64,000 nt of DNA from Leptospira semungkisensis (GCF_004770055.1 NZ_RQEP01000012.1:186001-250000); one strand, 5' to 3'; counted from the first letter of the stretch, positions 36,277-46,304 are shown. Notes: generated by a model not told the origin, from the sequence alone. Made by a program: numbers and translations.

Positions 36277-37323
36277 ATGAAATTCACGGATCTTTCCGAA
36301 TTCGATTTCGAATTACCTGAAGAACAGATCGCAAAGTTCCCGGCATCCAAACGGGACCAAAGCAGATTGCTAGTAATCGGAAGGACCAAAGATTTTCTGA
36401 CAGAAGAAGCTGAATTTACATCCATACTAAAATATTTAAAGCGAGGAGATGTCTTAGTAGCCAATCATACTAGAGTCTCTAAGAGAAGAGTCTTTCTAGT
36501 TACTAGTACTGGAAGAAGACACGAGTCTCTATTCTTATCCGAAGTCCAACCCGGTGTTTGGAAAACACTTCTTCGAAATTCTAAAAAGCTAAAGATCGGA
36601 GATACACTCTTTGATGAAGTAAGTCGCAACTTCTCCTTCTCCGTAATTGGAAAGCAAGAAGAGTTTACTCTCGTCCAAGCCGGAACAGAATGGAACGAAG
36701 AGTCTTTTGAAAAAGTCGGAAGGACTCCGATTCCTCCTTATTTCAAGAGAGAGAGTTCTTCGGAAGATGATATTCGTTACCAAACTGTTTATTCCAAAAA
36801 CTTAGGATCGGTTGCCGCTCCCACTGCTGGTTTACATTTTACTCCGGAATTGATCTCTAAACTCCAAAGCAATGAGATCGAATTTTTAGATCTGGAATTG
36901 AGAGTAGGGTATGGAACCTTTCAACCCTTAACCGAGGAGCATTTTTCTCAGAAGAAGTTACACGAAGAATTTTTTCTTATGCCCGAAAGAACCACTCAGA
37001 TCTTAAACCAAGCCAAGAAAGAGAATAGAAGGATCATTGCAGTAGGAACTACAACATTGAGAGCCTTAGAAGCTTCTTACCAAAAGGAAAAAAACGAATT
37101 CAAAGTGGGAGAAGGAAGTACCACTTTATTCTTGCAGCCCGGAGATCCTATACAGAGCTGCGAAGGTTTGATCACGAATTTCCATTTGCCGGAGAGCAGT
37201 CTTCTTCTCTTGGTAAGCGCATTCTCCGAAAAGAACAGGATGATGGACGCATATAGATATGCAGTACAGAAAGGATTTCGTTTCTTTTCGTATGGAGATT
37301 CTATGCTGATCTTGGATCCCTAA
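36277..37323 (+). CDS. queA: S-adenosylmethionine:tRNA ribosyltransferase-isomerase
   Basis: A 348-residue enzyme. The start is FDFELPEEQIAKFPASKRDQSRLLVI, read in two blocks (FDFELPEEQIAKFPA and RDQSRLLV). Then come GDVLVANHTRVSKRRV, YQTVYSKNLGSVAAPTAGLHF and the end motif LITNFHLPESSLLLLVSAF. All are characteristic of QueA. It transfers the ribose of SAM to 7-aminomethyl-7-deazaguanine in tRNA to make epoxyqueuosine. Length is standard. It is divergent from the glycan operon. Confidence 0.96.
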   Translation: MKFTDLSEFDFELPEEQIAKFPASKRDQSRLLVIGRTKDFLTEEAEFTSILKYLKRGDVLVANHTRVSKRRVFLVTSTGRRHESLFLSEVQPGVWKTLLRNSKKLKIGDTLFDEVSRNFSFSVIGKQEEFTLVQAGTEWNEESFEKVGRTPIPPYFKRESSSEDDIRYQTVYSKNLGSVAAPTAGLHFTPELISKLQSNEIEFLDLELRVGYGTFQPLTEEHFSQKKLHEEFFLMPERTTQILNQAKKENRRIIAVGTTTLRALEASYQKEKNEFKVGEGSTTLFLQPGDPIQSCEGLITNFHLPESSLLLLVSAFSEKNRMMDAYRYAVQKGFRFFSYGDSMLILDP

Positions 37324-37377
37324 AAACAAGTTCGGATCGTACTTATTTAATTGAGCAATTCCCAGCTTGTATGAAGA

Positions 37378-39003
37378 ATGGGAAAGGTGCTACGTAAAGT
37401 CCTTCCTGTCCAAACAGAAGCAAGATTAAAGGCGGCGAAACCGATCCGGTTGAACGGCCTTCCGGATTTCTTAGTATTTCATAAGGAAGAAGTTCGTACA
37501 TTCCGCCAAGCCTTGGAAAATCCGAAATTATTTCGGCATATTCTGATCACAGGTCCAGAGATAGAATCCAATCTTCTCCGCTTCGGACAGTACCTCGAAG
37601 AGATTGTAAAGAAACAGCCTGTTGTCGCAGAACCGAACCCGACGCTTCTTTCTCTCGCTGGCTTTCCCTTCAAAGACCAATACAGACCCGGTAGGATTGC
37701 GGAAGCAAACGGAGGTCTTCTTTTATTACCGATCAAAGCCTTTGTAGAAGATCCGGACCTATATTATTTTTTAAAGGGAGTTCTTTTAACGGGTAAGATA
37801 GATTTTCTTTCTCTTCCCGAAGATTCGGATTCTGCGATCAATCGTTTTCATCCAAGCATAGATTCCGTATTTCGCCTCATCTTAGTGGGAGAAGAGACTG
37901 AAGTAGATTCTATCTCAGAAATGGATGCTGACTTTTACGGGAGCTTCGATTTCAAGATCCATATGCCATACGAGATCAGTCTAGATAAATCAACTCTTCC
38001 TATTTTCTCCGGACTTGTAAAATCCTGGGAGAAGCCGGGCTATCCTCCTTTAGACCAGGCGGCCCTGGATTCTCTTTTGGAACTGGCGCTTAGATGGAAT
38101 GATAGCCAAAATAGACTTTCTCTTCATCTCTCGGAACTTCGTTCCTTCGTAAGAGAAATATTAGCTTTAAATAATAAAGGTAAGAAGACAGTCGGAAGAT
38201 CCCAGATAGAGGCGGCTCCTTCTCTGATCCAAAAAAGGACTGCTATTCATAAAAGAAAATATGTGGAGAATATCAAAGAAGGATTGATCTCGGTCCAATT
38301 GAAAGGAAAGAAGACCGGCAGGATCAACGGGCTCTCCGTTATTCTTCTTCAATCTTCCTTATTGGATTTCGGACAAGTGAATCAGGTCTCAGCTCGGGTT
38401 TCCTTGGGTTCCGGGAATTTGATCAATATAGAAAGGGAAGTAAATCTTTCCGGAAATCTGCATGATAAAGGCGTCTTTATTCTTCAGTCCTATATCAAGG
38501 GAATGTTCTCTCATATTCAGTCTTTCGGCTTAGACGCTTCTATTCTTTTCGAGCAAAACAGTTCTCCGATTGATGGTGATTCTGCAAGTTGTGCGGAGCT
38601 CTTAGCCTTGCTCTCGGCTCTTTCGGGTCTGGAGATTCCTTGCAATATTGCGGTGACTGGGGCTCTTTCCCAGTATGGAGATATTCTACCGGTAGGATCG
38701 GTGAACACAAAGATCCAGGCTTGGTACGACGTTACTCGGCTTGCTGGGTCTTCTCAGGAAAAGTATCGCATTTATATTCCTAAGGACAATGTAAGGGATC
38801 TGAATCTTCCCAGAGAAATTCGAGAACTTATGAAGAAGGGTAGGTTCCAGATTCTGTCTTGTTCTCATGTAGAAGACCTGATCCCTGAGATTTTCGGGAT
38901 TCCGGCGGGAAGGATCTCCAAATCGGGAAAATATCCGAACGGAAGTCTGTTCAAATTGATCGAAGAAAGGATCGATAGAAAGAGGGACGGGGAGGAGAAT
39001 TAA
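37378..39003 (+). CDS. Lon-like protease (AAA_32/LonC type) without recognisable P-loop
   Basis: A 541-residue protein with a Lon proteolytic domain (about 300-520). Ser402 sits in [19 protein letters not shown], and Lys445 in [16 protein letters not shown], the Ser-Lys dyad. The N-terminal part keeps AAA_32 features such as [18 protein letters not shown] near 105. Where Walker A is expected it reads [18 protein letters not shown], lacking GxGKS/T, and I see no sensor Arg. It is therefore probably ATP-independent like LonC, or it uses ATP poorly. It starts 54 bases after queA; no partner is evident. Confidence 0.78.
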   Translation: MGKVLRKVLPVQTEARLKAAKPIRLNGLPDFLVFHKEEVRTFRQALENPKLFRHILITGPEIESNLLRFGQYLEEIVKKQPVVAEPNPTLLSLAGFPFKDQYRPGRIAEANGGLLLLPIKAFVEDPDLYYFLKGVLLTGKIDFLSLPEDSDSAINRFHPSIDSVFRLILVGEETEVDSISEMDADFYGSFDFKIHMPYEISLDKSTLPIFSGLVKSWEKPGYPPLDQAALDSLLELALRWNDSQNRLSLHLSELRSFVREILALNNKGKKTVGRSQIEAAPSLIQKRTAIHKRKYVENIKEGLISVQLKGKKTGRINGLSVILLQSSLLDFGQVNQVSARVSLGSGNLINIEREVNLSGNLHDKGVFILQSYIKGMFSHIQSFGLDASILFEQNSSPIDGDSASCAELLALLSALSGLEIPCNIAVTGALSQYGDILPVGSVNTKIQAWYDVTRLAGSSQEKYRIYIPKDNVRDLNLPREIRELMKKGRFQILSCSHVEDLIPEIFGIPAGRISKSGKYPNGSLFKLIEERIDRKRDGEEN

Positions 39004-39096
39004 GTCTAGTTCCCGCTGGAAAACGCTCGGTCTCGGATTTTTCCTCAGAAATCCTCTAATCAGACTCCCCCAAAACGACCGATACTCTCTATAGAG

Positions 39097-39333
39097 ATGA
39101 AGCCCAGGGCAAACATCAATATAGAATCTTCTCTGCTGGTGACCCTATTTTCCAGTCTAGGGTTCGTATTGCTTTTGGGGATTGCTCCTCTCAAAACGGA
39201 TCGGGATGGATTTTTGACAGACGAACCTATCTTAGAGGAATTGCTGCCAGACCAATTTTCTTGGGAGCCTTCTTCCGAACAGATCCGAGATCTACCGGAA
39301 AGAACTGTAGAGCCTGGTCCTTCCTTCGTTTAA
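39097..39333 (+). CDS. Small single-pass membrane protein of unknown function
   Basis: A 78-residue frame with one hydrophobic segment (about 11-30, SSLLVTLFSSLGFVLLLGIA) and an acidic, Pro-rich tail (EPILEELLPDQFSWEPSSEQ). It is preceded by AGAG and lies between the Lon-like and YbaB genes on the same strand. No family recognised. A clean membrane-anchor pattern supports a real gene. Confidence 0.5.
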   Translation: MKPRANINIESSLLVTLFSSLGFVLLLGIAPLKTDRDGFLTDEPILEELLPDQFSWEPSSEQIRDLPERTVEPGPSFV

Positions 39334-39415
39334 TTCCTTCTCTTCTTTTCGCGCTTTATTCTTGCGTCGGCGATTCTTTCTGAAATCCTATCATTAGTTA
39401 TATCGACCGGAGAGG

Positions 39416-39727
39416 ATGATGTTTGGTAAAAGTCTTGATAATCTAAAACAAATGAACCAGATGCGAGTCAGAATGAAACGTCTGGAAAAGGAATTGGAAG
39501 CTCTTTCCTTCGAGGGAAAATCCAAAAATGATCTAGTCACTTGCATCACTGACGGAAAGCAAGTAGTACAAGAGATCCGTATCGAAGACGAGCTGTTAGC
39601 AAAGAACGATAAGAAACTTCTTCAGAAAAGTATTAAGCAAGCAGTGAATCAATCTATGGAAGCAGCTCAAAAAGTTGCGGAAGAAAGAATGGGAGAATTC
39701 AAAGGTCTTCTTGCGGGAATGCCTTAA
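39416..39727 (+). CDS. YbaB/EbfC nucleoid-associated protein
   Basis: A 103-residue protein starting at ATG 39416 (or the next ATG at 39419), after GGAGAGG. It begins FGKSLDNLKQMNQMRVRMKRLEKEL and continues with VTCITDGKQVVQEIRIEDELL and LQKSIKQAVNQSMEAAQKVAEERM, the family pattern (shown in blocks). EbfC binds DNA as a tweezer-shaped dimer and was characterised in the spirochete Borrelia. The common neighbours dnaX and recR are not in the window. Confidence 0.9.
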   Translation: MMFGKSLDNLKQMNQMRVRMKRLEKELEALSFEGKSKNDLVTCITDGKQVVQEIRIEDELLAKNDKKLLQKSIKQAVNQSMEAAQKVAEERMGEFKGLLAGMP

Positions 39728-41326
39728 TCAAAACGCACGGTAGACTTTTTCTTTCGTGCGACTTCTTGCTAATTTAAAGAATTGATGAGGACAGATTGCG
39801 ATAGCCTCTTTCGAATCCGGGAGTTTGATCCCTTCTTCTCCTTCCTCATCCGCTTCTGCAATTCCTAGGGAAACAGAAACTTCTCCACTTCTTTTTGTTT
39901 CAGTATTGATCTGCAAAGAATAGAGATTGGTATCCCAAGTTTTTTTCAATAAGACAAGATTATCGATCCCGTTCGCATTAGAACGATCCGCTTTTACAAA
40001 TTGGATCTGTCCCGGATTCAACTGTGTCAAAGGAGTAATTTCAGGAAGTCTCTGAGGATCATATAGTTTTCGTAAGAAATCTCCATCCGTTCCCGCAGCT
40101 GGAAAAGGAAAGTATTGAATGATCCGGGTCATATTCTGTAAGTAAGTATTCGCTCCCGCTTGATTAGTTCCACTCTGAGCAAAATCAGGAACTGTATCTC
40201 CCAAAGATAACCAAACGAAAGTAGGATATATCTTTTGAAAGATCGAAGCATCCGTACTTCCTAATATTGTTTTTACGTCGGAAGGTGCGGTCGTATATGC
40301 CTCTGAGCCTGTGCGGAAAAGATGAAATAAACCGATAGAGTCGGAGGCTCGATTGCCTTTTGGACCTTGAACTCCGTTCCTGAAATACGAGTTTCGAGTA
40401 ACAGCGCTTGTGCCGGAGATCATATATAAGTATTTCATAAAGGAGTATGCGAACGCATAATCCACTAAACTGCTGAAATTCTCCGTTCCAAAAATAGCCG
40501 AACCGTTCGCACCTCGAGCACAGGAACCGGCACTTCTTCCTCTATAACAATTGATTCGTCCGATTTGCGGAGAGTAACCGGCGATATCCGCGGCTACTTC
40601 GCTCGTTCCTTCATTGATCCAAGTCTCGTCCCTTCCCCCACCGGCAGCGAGTATCCTTGCCTCGTATTGGAATCGGATTAAATGCTGGTACTCATGAGCT
40701 ACTGTGGAAAGAAAAGTGTCAGGCTTGCCCTGGGCCAGATCCGAATTTCTAAGATCCACCAATTGCACTCCGTCCATATAAAGTATATTAGAATAATTTG
40801 ATCTTACACTATAAGAGGAATTGTCCGGATAAAAGTCTACAGGATCGAAGAAGCCCGCTACGAAAGCTCCTCCAGGTTGGCTTCCATCCTGAATATCGGA
40901 AACTAGGATGGTCACTTTTCCATCTCCATCCAGATCATCTGAATATCCGAAAGCGTCTCCTAGTCTAGGATAGATTTTGGTATCGAATTCTTGGGAAACA
41001 TTTCCATAATCTAGAGCGGTTTCGAGACCGGAAGATGCATATACGTCCGTATATTGGCCCGAGGACATCTTAGTAAAATGAACACAACTGGAAGAATTCG
41101 TGATTAGATTGCGGACCCAAAAATTACCTGTTCCCGAACAGGAAGGACCAGTTCTACTTAAAGACAGGATATCGTTCAAGGATGGATTGGAATCTTGTTG
41201 AGAAGAACCAAAGGAGCCGGAAGCAACGCAGTTTGAAAGAAGAAGAATGCACGCGAACGGAACATAGACGATGGTCCGAAGTCCGCAATCGGAAGTAAAA
41301 ATCTTTTCTCGAAGAGAAACTTTCAT
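39728..41326 (-). CDS. Lipoprotein metalloprotease (M30/hyicolysin-like)
   Basis: A 532-residue lipoprotein whose signal ends in CILLLSNC. Residues about 210-245 contain LSTVAHEYQHLIRFQYEAR, a HExxH zinc motif, followed about 25 residues later by TWINEGTSEVAADIAGY, giving the third ligand Glu in the NEGxxE pattern of gluzincins/M30. Upstream, DDLDGDGKVTILVSDIQDGS is a calcium-loop-like block typical of this group. It probably acts at the cell surface. The last 120 residues are a beta-rich C-terminal domain. Its 3' end abuts the YbaB gene convergently. Confidence 0.72.
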   Translation of the reverse strand: MKVSLREKIFTSDCGLRTIVYVPFACILLLSNCVASGSFGSSQQDSNPSLNDILSLSRTGPSCSGTGNFWVRNLITNSSSCVHFTKMSSGQYTDVYASSGLETALDYGNVSQEFDTKIYPRLGDAFGYSDDLDGDGKVTILVSDIQDGSQPGGAFVAGFFDPVDFYPDNSSYSVRSNYSNILYMDGVQLVDLRNSDLAQGKPDTFLSTVAHEYQHLIRFQYEARILAAGGGRDETWINEGTSEVAADIAGYSPQIGRINCYRGRSAGSCARGANGSAIFGTENFSSLVDYAFAYSFMKYLYMISGTSAVTRNSYFRNGVQGPKGNRASDSIGLFHLFRTGSEAYTTAPSDVKTILGSTDASIFQKIYPTFVWLSLGDTVPDFAQSGTNQAGANTYLQNMTRIIQYFPFPAAGTDGDFLRKLYDPQRLPEITPLTQLNPGQIQFVKADRSNANGIDNLVLLKKTWDTNLYSLQINTETKRSGEVSVSLGIAEADEEGEEGIKLPDSKEAIAICPHQFFKLARSRTKEKVYRAF

Positions 41327-41394
41327 GGTCTTCTTCTAAAAAAACGAAACTAGCTTTACTGCAAGGTTCCTTTCTTTAGTGTCAATTCTTGGAA

Positions 41395-42204
41395 ATGGCC
41401 CGAGACGAGCAAGAACCATTGACCTTTACGGTTTCCAAGATTAGGAAATTTTTTTCCAAATTTTTAATATATATCATTCTTTTTTCGTTGGGATGTAATT
41501 GCGGATTTCGTCAATCTCCATTGGAAAGAAATCAGACCCAAGGTCCGAACATACCTTTCCTTGTATCTCTTCCCGAAAGCGGGGAATACTTTTCAGAGAT
41601 CAAAAAAATCCCGACAGGCTTTTATGTGCGACAGGTGTATCTGAATCATTCCTCCAAACTGGAATTGTCCATCAGTCAGCTTACTGTTTCCGAAGCAAAG
41701 AATTGGGAAGAGATCCGCTTTGAAGGAAAACTGAGTATCGATGAATCCGGAAAATACTTCAGATTTAGACCTCGCCTTTGCAGAATATTCACAAGCAAGA
41801 ATCCAGGAGATCGCTGGACCTTAACCAGAGCCTATGAATGTGACCATTATGAATTTTTAATATGGAAATCCGGCAACGGAGAGATCCGTCTTGTCCCCGG
41901 CCCCGAAGGAGAAGAAGGCGGGCTCAAACTGACAAGCCCCAGATCCGGAAACCCGTCCAGAATAGCTGCTATAGTACTCAAGGTAGATTCTTTGATCACG
42001 AGTGTTTGGGGAATGAGGCTTTCTAGGGTGCGAAGCGGAGCCAGTGTCTATCTGGAGAAACAGGATGGGCGAAAGATCGATCTGAAATCTCTACAGACGG
42101 TGGAGACTACAGGAGAGATTAAAACCGAAAAACAGGGAGTGGTTCCTGGAGATTTTATACTCTATACAAATCCGAGTGGGGATGCGAAACCGCTTGCCTT
42201 GTAA
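41395..42204 (+). CDS. Lipoprotein of unknown function
   Basis: The frame opens at a TTG at 41389. ATG 41395 gives 269 residues. A basic N-terminus and hydrophobic stretch (FLIYIILFSLGCNC) end in a usable lipobox near residue 34. The rest is beta-rich with an even spread of charged and hydrophobic residues. A Gly-rich acidic patch (VPGPEGEEGG) and a final YTNPSGDAKPLAL are the only marks. I recognise no family. It is divergent from the metalloprotease and abuts the LRR gene end to end. Confidence 0.55.
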   Translation: MARDEQEPLTFTVSKIRKFFSKFLIYIILFSLGCNCGFRQSPLERNQTQGPNIPFLVSLPESGEYFSEIKKIPTGFYVRQVYLNHSSKLELSISQLTVSEAKNWEEIRFEGKLSIDESGKYFRFRPRLCRIFTSKNPGDRWTLTRAYECDHYEFLIWKSGNGEIRLVPGPEGEEGGLKLTSPRSGNPSRIAAIVLKVDSLITSVWGMRLSRVRSGASVYLEKQDGRKIDLKSLQTVETTGEIKTEKQGVVPGDFILYTNPSGDAKPLAL

Positions 42205-42909
42205 TTAATCCAAGCCTGTCTCGGAACCTAGGATCTTACGAAGTCCCGGCATAATCTTCAGATACGGATGGATTGATCTGATCTTACGGATCTCTTCGTC
42301 CGAGACTTCGCTTCCACCTGTTTGCAAATGGATCAAACCAGTAATCCCGTACAAAGGACTTAGATCTTTTACCTTTGTTCCTCTTAAATATAATTCAGTC
42401 AGTTTTGTACAATTGGAAAGAGGTTTTAGATCGCTTACTTTAGTATTTCTTAAATGAAGATGACGCAGACTGCATCCAGGACCCAGAAAATTCAGATTGG
42501 AAACATTCGTATATGCTAGCTCCAATCGAGTGAGTTGATTCCAATTCGAATAAGTAAGCATGACCTTATCGCTCGTATCCGTGCGATTTAGAATCAAACT
42601 GTCCAATTTAGGAAATCTTTGGAGAGGACTTAGATCTTGGATTTCTGCGCCGTCGAGTTGCAGGTATCTAAGTTTAGGAAGAGCCGGAATATCCTGCAGA
42701 GAGTTTAGATTAGTTGCATTGAATTCTAGGATTTCAAGTTTAGAAAAAGAAGACAGATCTTTCCAATTAGGAGTCTCTTTCAGACCTAACCAGCGAGTTT
42801 CTTTATAGTATTCTCCGATAATACTTCCCGAAGTATTTCTGATCTGGACCAGATATTCTGTGGGAGCACAGAAGGAAAAAAATAGAAGAAGAGAGAATAC
42901 TTTCTTCAT
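42205..42909 (-). CDS. Leucine-rich-repeat lipoprotein
   Basis: A 234-residue protein with signal MKKVFSLLLFFSFC, whose Cys14 is a plausible lipid site. From about residue 50 come roughly six leucine-rich repeats of 21-24 residues, such as LEILEFNATNLNSLQDI, LRYLQLDGAEIQDLSPL, LRHLHLRNTKVSDLKPL and LTELYLRGTKVKDLSPL. The 'T-x-V-x-DLxPL' form is that of bacterial internalin-like repeats. A protein-binding surface role is likely; LRR proteins are expanded in this genus. The stop codon abuts that of the facing lipoprotein gene. Confidence 0.8.
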   Translation of the reverse strand: MKKVFSLLLFFSFCAPTEYLVQIRNTSGSIIGEYYKETRWLGLKETPNWKDLSSFSKLEILEFNATNLNSLQDIPALPKLRYLQLDGAEIQDLSPLQRFPKLDSLILNRTDTSDKVMLTYSNWNQLTRLELAYTNVSNLNFLGPGCSLRHLHLRNTKVSDLKPLSNCTKLTELYLRGTKVKDLSPLYGITGLIHLQTGGSEVSDEEIRKIRSIHPYLKIMPGLRKILGSETGLD

Positions 42910-43080
42910 AAGATCAAATCTAAGAGAAATCCTAGAAAGGAAAACTAGAAAATCATTCTTCTCTTAGGATTCTTGACCGAGATGGAATTGGGATTAATCG
43001 GGGTTGACATAGACCTCGTTCCTAGCGCAGGATCTAATACGAGCCTTTTGATTAGGTTCTTTGATTCACTCGGATTCCTG

Positions 43081-43476
43081 ATGGAAGAAGATAAAAAATC
43101 CGCTTCTCGTAACACAAAACAAAAAGGGGAGATCCTGAGAGTCATTCAGGATGCAAAAGGTCCTCTCTCCGTAAAGGAAATCCACGATATCTCCAAGAGA
43201 TCCGTTCAGAACATAGGAATAGCCACTGTTTATAGAGTGGTCAATCATTTGCTCGAATCCGGGTCAATCCATGAGATCCAACTCCCGGGAGAATCTTCCC
43301 GCTTCGAAGCGAGCCACTTAGGCCATCACCATCATTTTCACTGCAAAGTATGCGATCGTGTTTTCGACGTCGGTGTTTGTCCTTTCCCGTTGGAAAATCT
43401 GCCCAAGGGATTTACATTAGATTCTCATGAAATTATCCTCTATGGCATTTGCTCGGAATGCAACCAACGAAAATGA
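43081..43476 (+). CDS. Fur-family metal-responsive transcriptional regulator
   Basis: The frame is open from 42973, but ATG 43081 gives a normal 131-residue Fur protein. The winged-helix domain has LSVKEIHDISKRSVQNIGIATVYRVVNHLLE (AxxYR motif, given in overlapping blocks). The dimer domain has SRFEASHLGHHHHFHCKVCD with the regulatory His cluster, and two CxxC pairs (CKVC, CSEC) for structural zinc. Glu rather than Asp after RF favours a Fur/Zur-type metal sensor over a peroxide sensor of PerR type. Its stop overlaps the next start codon (ATGA), so it is translated together with the SGNH protein. Confidence 0.88.
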   Translation: MEEDKKSASRNTKQKGEILRVIQDAKGPLSVKEIHDISKRSVQNIGIATVYRVVNHLLESGSIHEIQLPGESSRFEASHLGHHHHFHCKVCDRVFDVGVCPFPLENLPKGFTLDSHEIILYGICSECNQRK

Positions 43477-45062
43477 AAAAAACTCCTCTAAAGCTTAGAA
43501 TACTTTATATAACTCTAATATTCTTCACTGCGTTCGCTATTATCGATCGCTTCGTTCTGGATAACGTCCTTTTCGGATTTCCGAATGAGCAGGAATGGGA
43601 TACTTCTCCTTGGTTTAATTTCTTGGAGAAACGAAAGAGAATAGAATTTGCTCCGAATGAAGAAGGAGTCCTACTTGTAGGAAGTAGTGTTGCACTGTAT
43701 TCTGCTCTTCCGGAAAGGATCAATGAGGGTTTTCAAAAGAATTCCCTGCCGATTCGGACTGAATTTTACGCTCATCCGGCCTTAACTCCTTCCGACTTCT
43801 ATTTTTATAAGGAAGATATCGCCTCTAAAAAACCGAAACTGGTCTTTTTCATATTAAATCCGGCGGATCTACAATTGGATTTTTTAGTCTCCGAAAAAGA
43901 ATCAGAAGCAAGATTTCGACAATATGAGAAAAATATTATATATCAGGAAGATTCAGTCTTAGATCTCCAGAATATAAAATATGACGAGCACGCGCTAACC
44001 GAGATCGAAGCTACAACTAGACATCAAAATCGCACTATTTATCCTTGGGAATATCTAAAGGAACGATTTTCGGATGTGGTCAAAATCGGAAAGTCCTCGG
44101 CTCTATCCCTTCTTTCCAGGTCTTTATTTTTGGTAGTTCGATACCGCAGTTTCTTGTATGATCCATTCGATGTTTGGATAGAGAATCATCTCAGAAGCGG
44201 GAGATCCTACCATTACTATACTGGAATTCCTCCGAAAGAAGGAATGTATTTACGAGGATGGGCAAAACCTGAATTCGAGATCGAATGTGAGCTAAAAAAC
44301 GGAATCTTTCAAGAAAGTGTCTTCTTCCAAGAAAAGGGAGCAAATCTCAAGATCATTGGAGAAGGGGAGAAGGTTTTATTAGACCAAACCTTTTCTAAAT
44401 CCGGATGGAATAGCCTACGTTTAGAATTCCCTCAAGAGACAAAGACCGCAACTTTAAGGTTCGTAACGGATAAGAAAATCTCATCTTCTCAAGTGGACGC
44501 GAGACTCTTCGGGTTAGAAGAAATTTATGGCATCCGTCTCTCGCAAAATTTTTGTAGAAGAGAGATCAGAAAGAATATTTCGTATCTTAGGATCTTGGGC
44601 ATAGATGATTCAAGACTCGCTCATATGAACCAAGAGGATTATTCTAAGGACTATAAGGAACGGATCTATGCCTTCAAGGCTGGGGCAAAGATGTCTCGCT
44701 TAGTTACATTAAGAATGGCTAAAATGAAATTAGCTGCTTCTCCTAAATTCTTTAGCTGGTCCGAGATGGAGTATCTAAAACGAGGTGTAGAATACCTAGA
44801 ATCCCAAGGGATCAAAGTAGTACTCGTAAACTCTCCTGAGAATCCGTTCGAGAGAAAGGTGTACGAAAACACTCCTTGGTATGCTGGCTATATTCAATAT
44901 TTAGAAAGTTTAGGAAAGGACAAATACTTCTTTAGGAACGCAGTGTCCGAGTTCCCTGATCAAACTTCTTTTCTAGATCCGCATCATTTGACCTATATCG
45001 CTTCCGAAAAATCTTCGGATCTGTATTCCAAATGGATCCAAAAAATATTGGATCAAAAGTAA
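43473..45062 (+). CDS. SGNH-like membrane-anchored protein (DUF1574-like)
   Basis: A 529-residue protein starting at ATG 43473, overlapping the fur stop. A signal anchor (about 6-26) is followed by EGVLLVGSSVALYSALPERI (GxS block) and near the end FLDPHHLTYIASEKSS (DxxH block). These are the nucleophile and His/Asp blocks of SGNH esterase/acyltransferase accessory proteins. The middle 200 residues contain a beta-rich insertion. No MBOAT gene is adjacent. It is followed at once by a membrane protein gene. Confidence 0.62.
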   Translation: MKKTPLKLRILYITLIFFTAFAIIDRFVLDNVLFGFPNEQEWDTSPWFNFLEKRKRIEFAPNEEGVLLVGSSVALYSALPERINEGFQKNSLPIRTEFYAHPALTPSDFYFYKEDIASKKPKLVFFILNPADLQLDFLVSEKESEARFRQYEKNIIYQEDSVLDLQNIKYDEHALTEIEATTRHQNRTIYPWEYLKERFSDVVKIGKSSALSLLSRSLFLVVRYRSFLYDPFDVWIENHLRSGRSYHYYTGIPPKEGMYLRGWAKPEFEIECELKNGIFQESVFFQEKGANLKIIGEGEKVLLDQTFSKSGWNSLRLEFPQETKTATLRFVTDKKISSSQVDARLFGLEEIYGIRLSQNFCRREIRKNISYLRILGIDDSRLAHMNQEDYSKDYKERIYAFKAGAKMSRLVTLRMAKMKLAASPKFFSWSEMEYLKRGVEYLESQGIKVVLVNSPENPFERKVYENTPWYAGYIQYLESLGKDKYFFRNAVSEFPDQTSFLDPHHLTYIASEKSSDLYSKWIQKILDQK

Positions 45063-46304
45063 ATGTCTAATCCCTTCCAAACAGTTCTTAGGATCGAGAG
45101 GAACTCACGCGCAAAGATTTCGCAATCCTTAGAATCCTGCAAAACGACTACGATACTCTTTCTAATTTTATATGCCGCTTCTTCCTTTTTTGTTTGGAAG
45201 AAGTACGAGTACAATCCGAGTTCACAGATTAATTTCGGAAAGGAATTTGCAGACCAAAACTCCAGCGAAACTCCCAAAGGTGCCATCGTATTCTTGGGAG
45301 AAGAAGGGAATTTAGGCGCCGGCTATGACGGACAAATCTTTTATTATTATTCTAGAATGTTATCCAAATGGAGTTTGGATTGGCCAAAAGGATTCGAGAC
45401 TAGTTTTCGGGCTCCTAGAATAGGATATCCTCTTCTTGTTTCTCCATTCGGATGGTTCGGTCCACAGGGGACCATCTTCGGAATGTACTTACTGAATTTG
45501 GGACTGTTCTATCTTTCTTATCTAGCTCTTAGGAGTTTATTGCCAGAAAGTAAGAAGTATTTGAGCGCTATCTATTTGCTTTCTCCTTTTGCCTTGGGAA
45601 GCTATGTGCTTCTTGTTTCCGATACGGTAATGTTAAGCCTGATCCTTCTCGCGTATTGGGCATATTCTAAAAATAATTTCGTACTCTTTGCGGTTCTTGG
45701 CGGACTCGCCATCCTAACAAAGGAACAGGCTCTCTTCTTATTGTTTCCTCTGGGACTAGAGACAGTTTATCACAAGGAATTCAAAAAAAGCCTGTGGGTC
45801 CTGGCCTCCTTATTGATCCCGGCATGTTGGAGCTTATATTTAAAGACTCAGTTCCCGGATTGGACTCCCGGTTCCCTAGGCAATTTCTTCGATCCGTTTG
45901 CCGGGATTCTAGGTTATTTGTCGGAACTAGAGCAATCTATCAGCGGGGGAGGCCAGGGGATTATAGGATTTGCGAAGAAGTTTTCCCGCTTCCCCTTACT
46001 CTTGCTTTTCCTATATGGGACCTTTCTACTTTTTCGCGGAAATTGGAAATTGGGACTCGCATACAGGATCGGTTTCGGGATCACAATGCTGACCGTTTTC
46101 TCCGGAGGCTACGTGCTCTATTGGGCTACGTACGAAAACGTTTCCAGGATGTTTACGATCAGTATTCCTCTATTGATCCTTTGGCAAAAGGAGGATGAAA
46201 GCCTCCCGAATTCACCATATTGGTATTTACTCGCAATCATACTTGTCGCATTTTTAATCAAATTAGCTCTGATTTCCAAGCCACTGCGTTACGTCGTATG
46301 GTGA
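45063..46304 (+). CDS. GyDGQ-type integral membrane protein, possible glycosyltransferase
   Basis: A 413-residue protein whose ATG follows the stop of the preceding gene directly. About ten membrane helices. The first periplasmic loop has LGAGYDGQIFYYYSRM and FRAPRIGYPLL, the 'GyDGQ..y...yR..YP' pattern of a group of GT-C-like membrane proteins. The Asp after the first helix fits sugar-phosphate binding. The fur-SGNH-GT-C order suggests a small surface-modification unit under the same transcript. Reaction unknown. Confidence 0.6.
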   Translation: MSNPFQTVLRIERNSRAKISQSLESCKTTTILFLILYAASSFFVWKKYEYNPSSQINFGKEFADQNSSETPKGAIVFLGEEGNLGAGYDGQIFYYYSRMLSKWSLDWPKGFETSFRAPRIGYPLLVSPFGWFGPQGTIFGMYLLNLGLFYLSYLALRSLLPESKKYLSAIYLLSPFALGSYVLLVSDTVMLSLILLAYWAYSKNNFVLFAVLGGLAILTKEQALFLLFPLGLETVYHKEFKKSLWVLASLLIPACWSLYLKTQFPDWTPGSLGNFFDPFAGILGYLSELEQSISGGGQGIIGFAKKFSRFPLLLLFLYGTFLLFRGNWKLGLAYRIGFGITMLTVFSGGYVLYWATYENVSRMFTISIPLLILWQKEDESLPNSPYWYLLAIILVAFLIKLALISKPLRYVVW

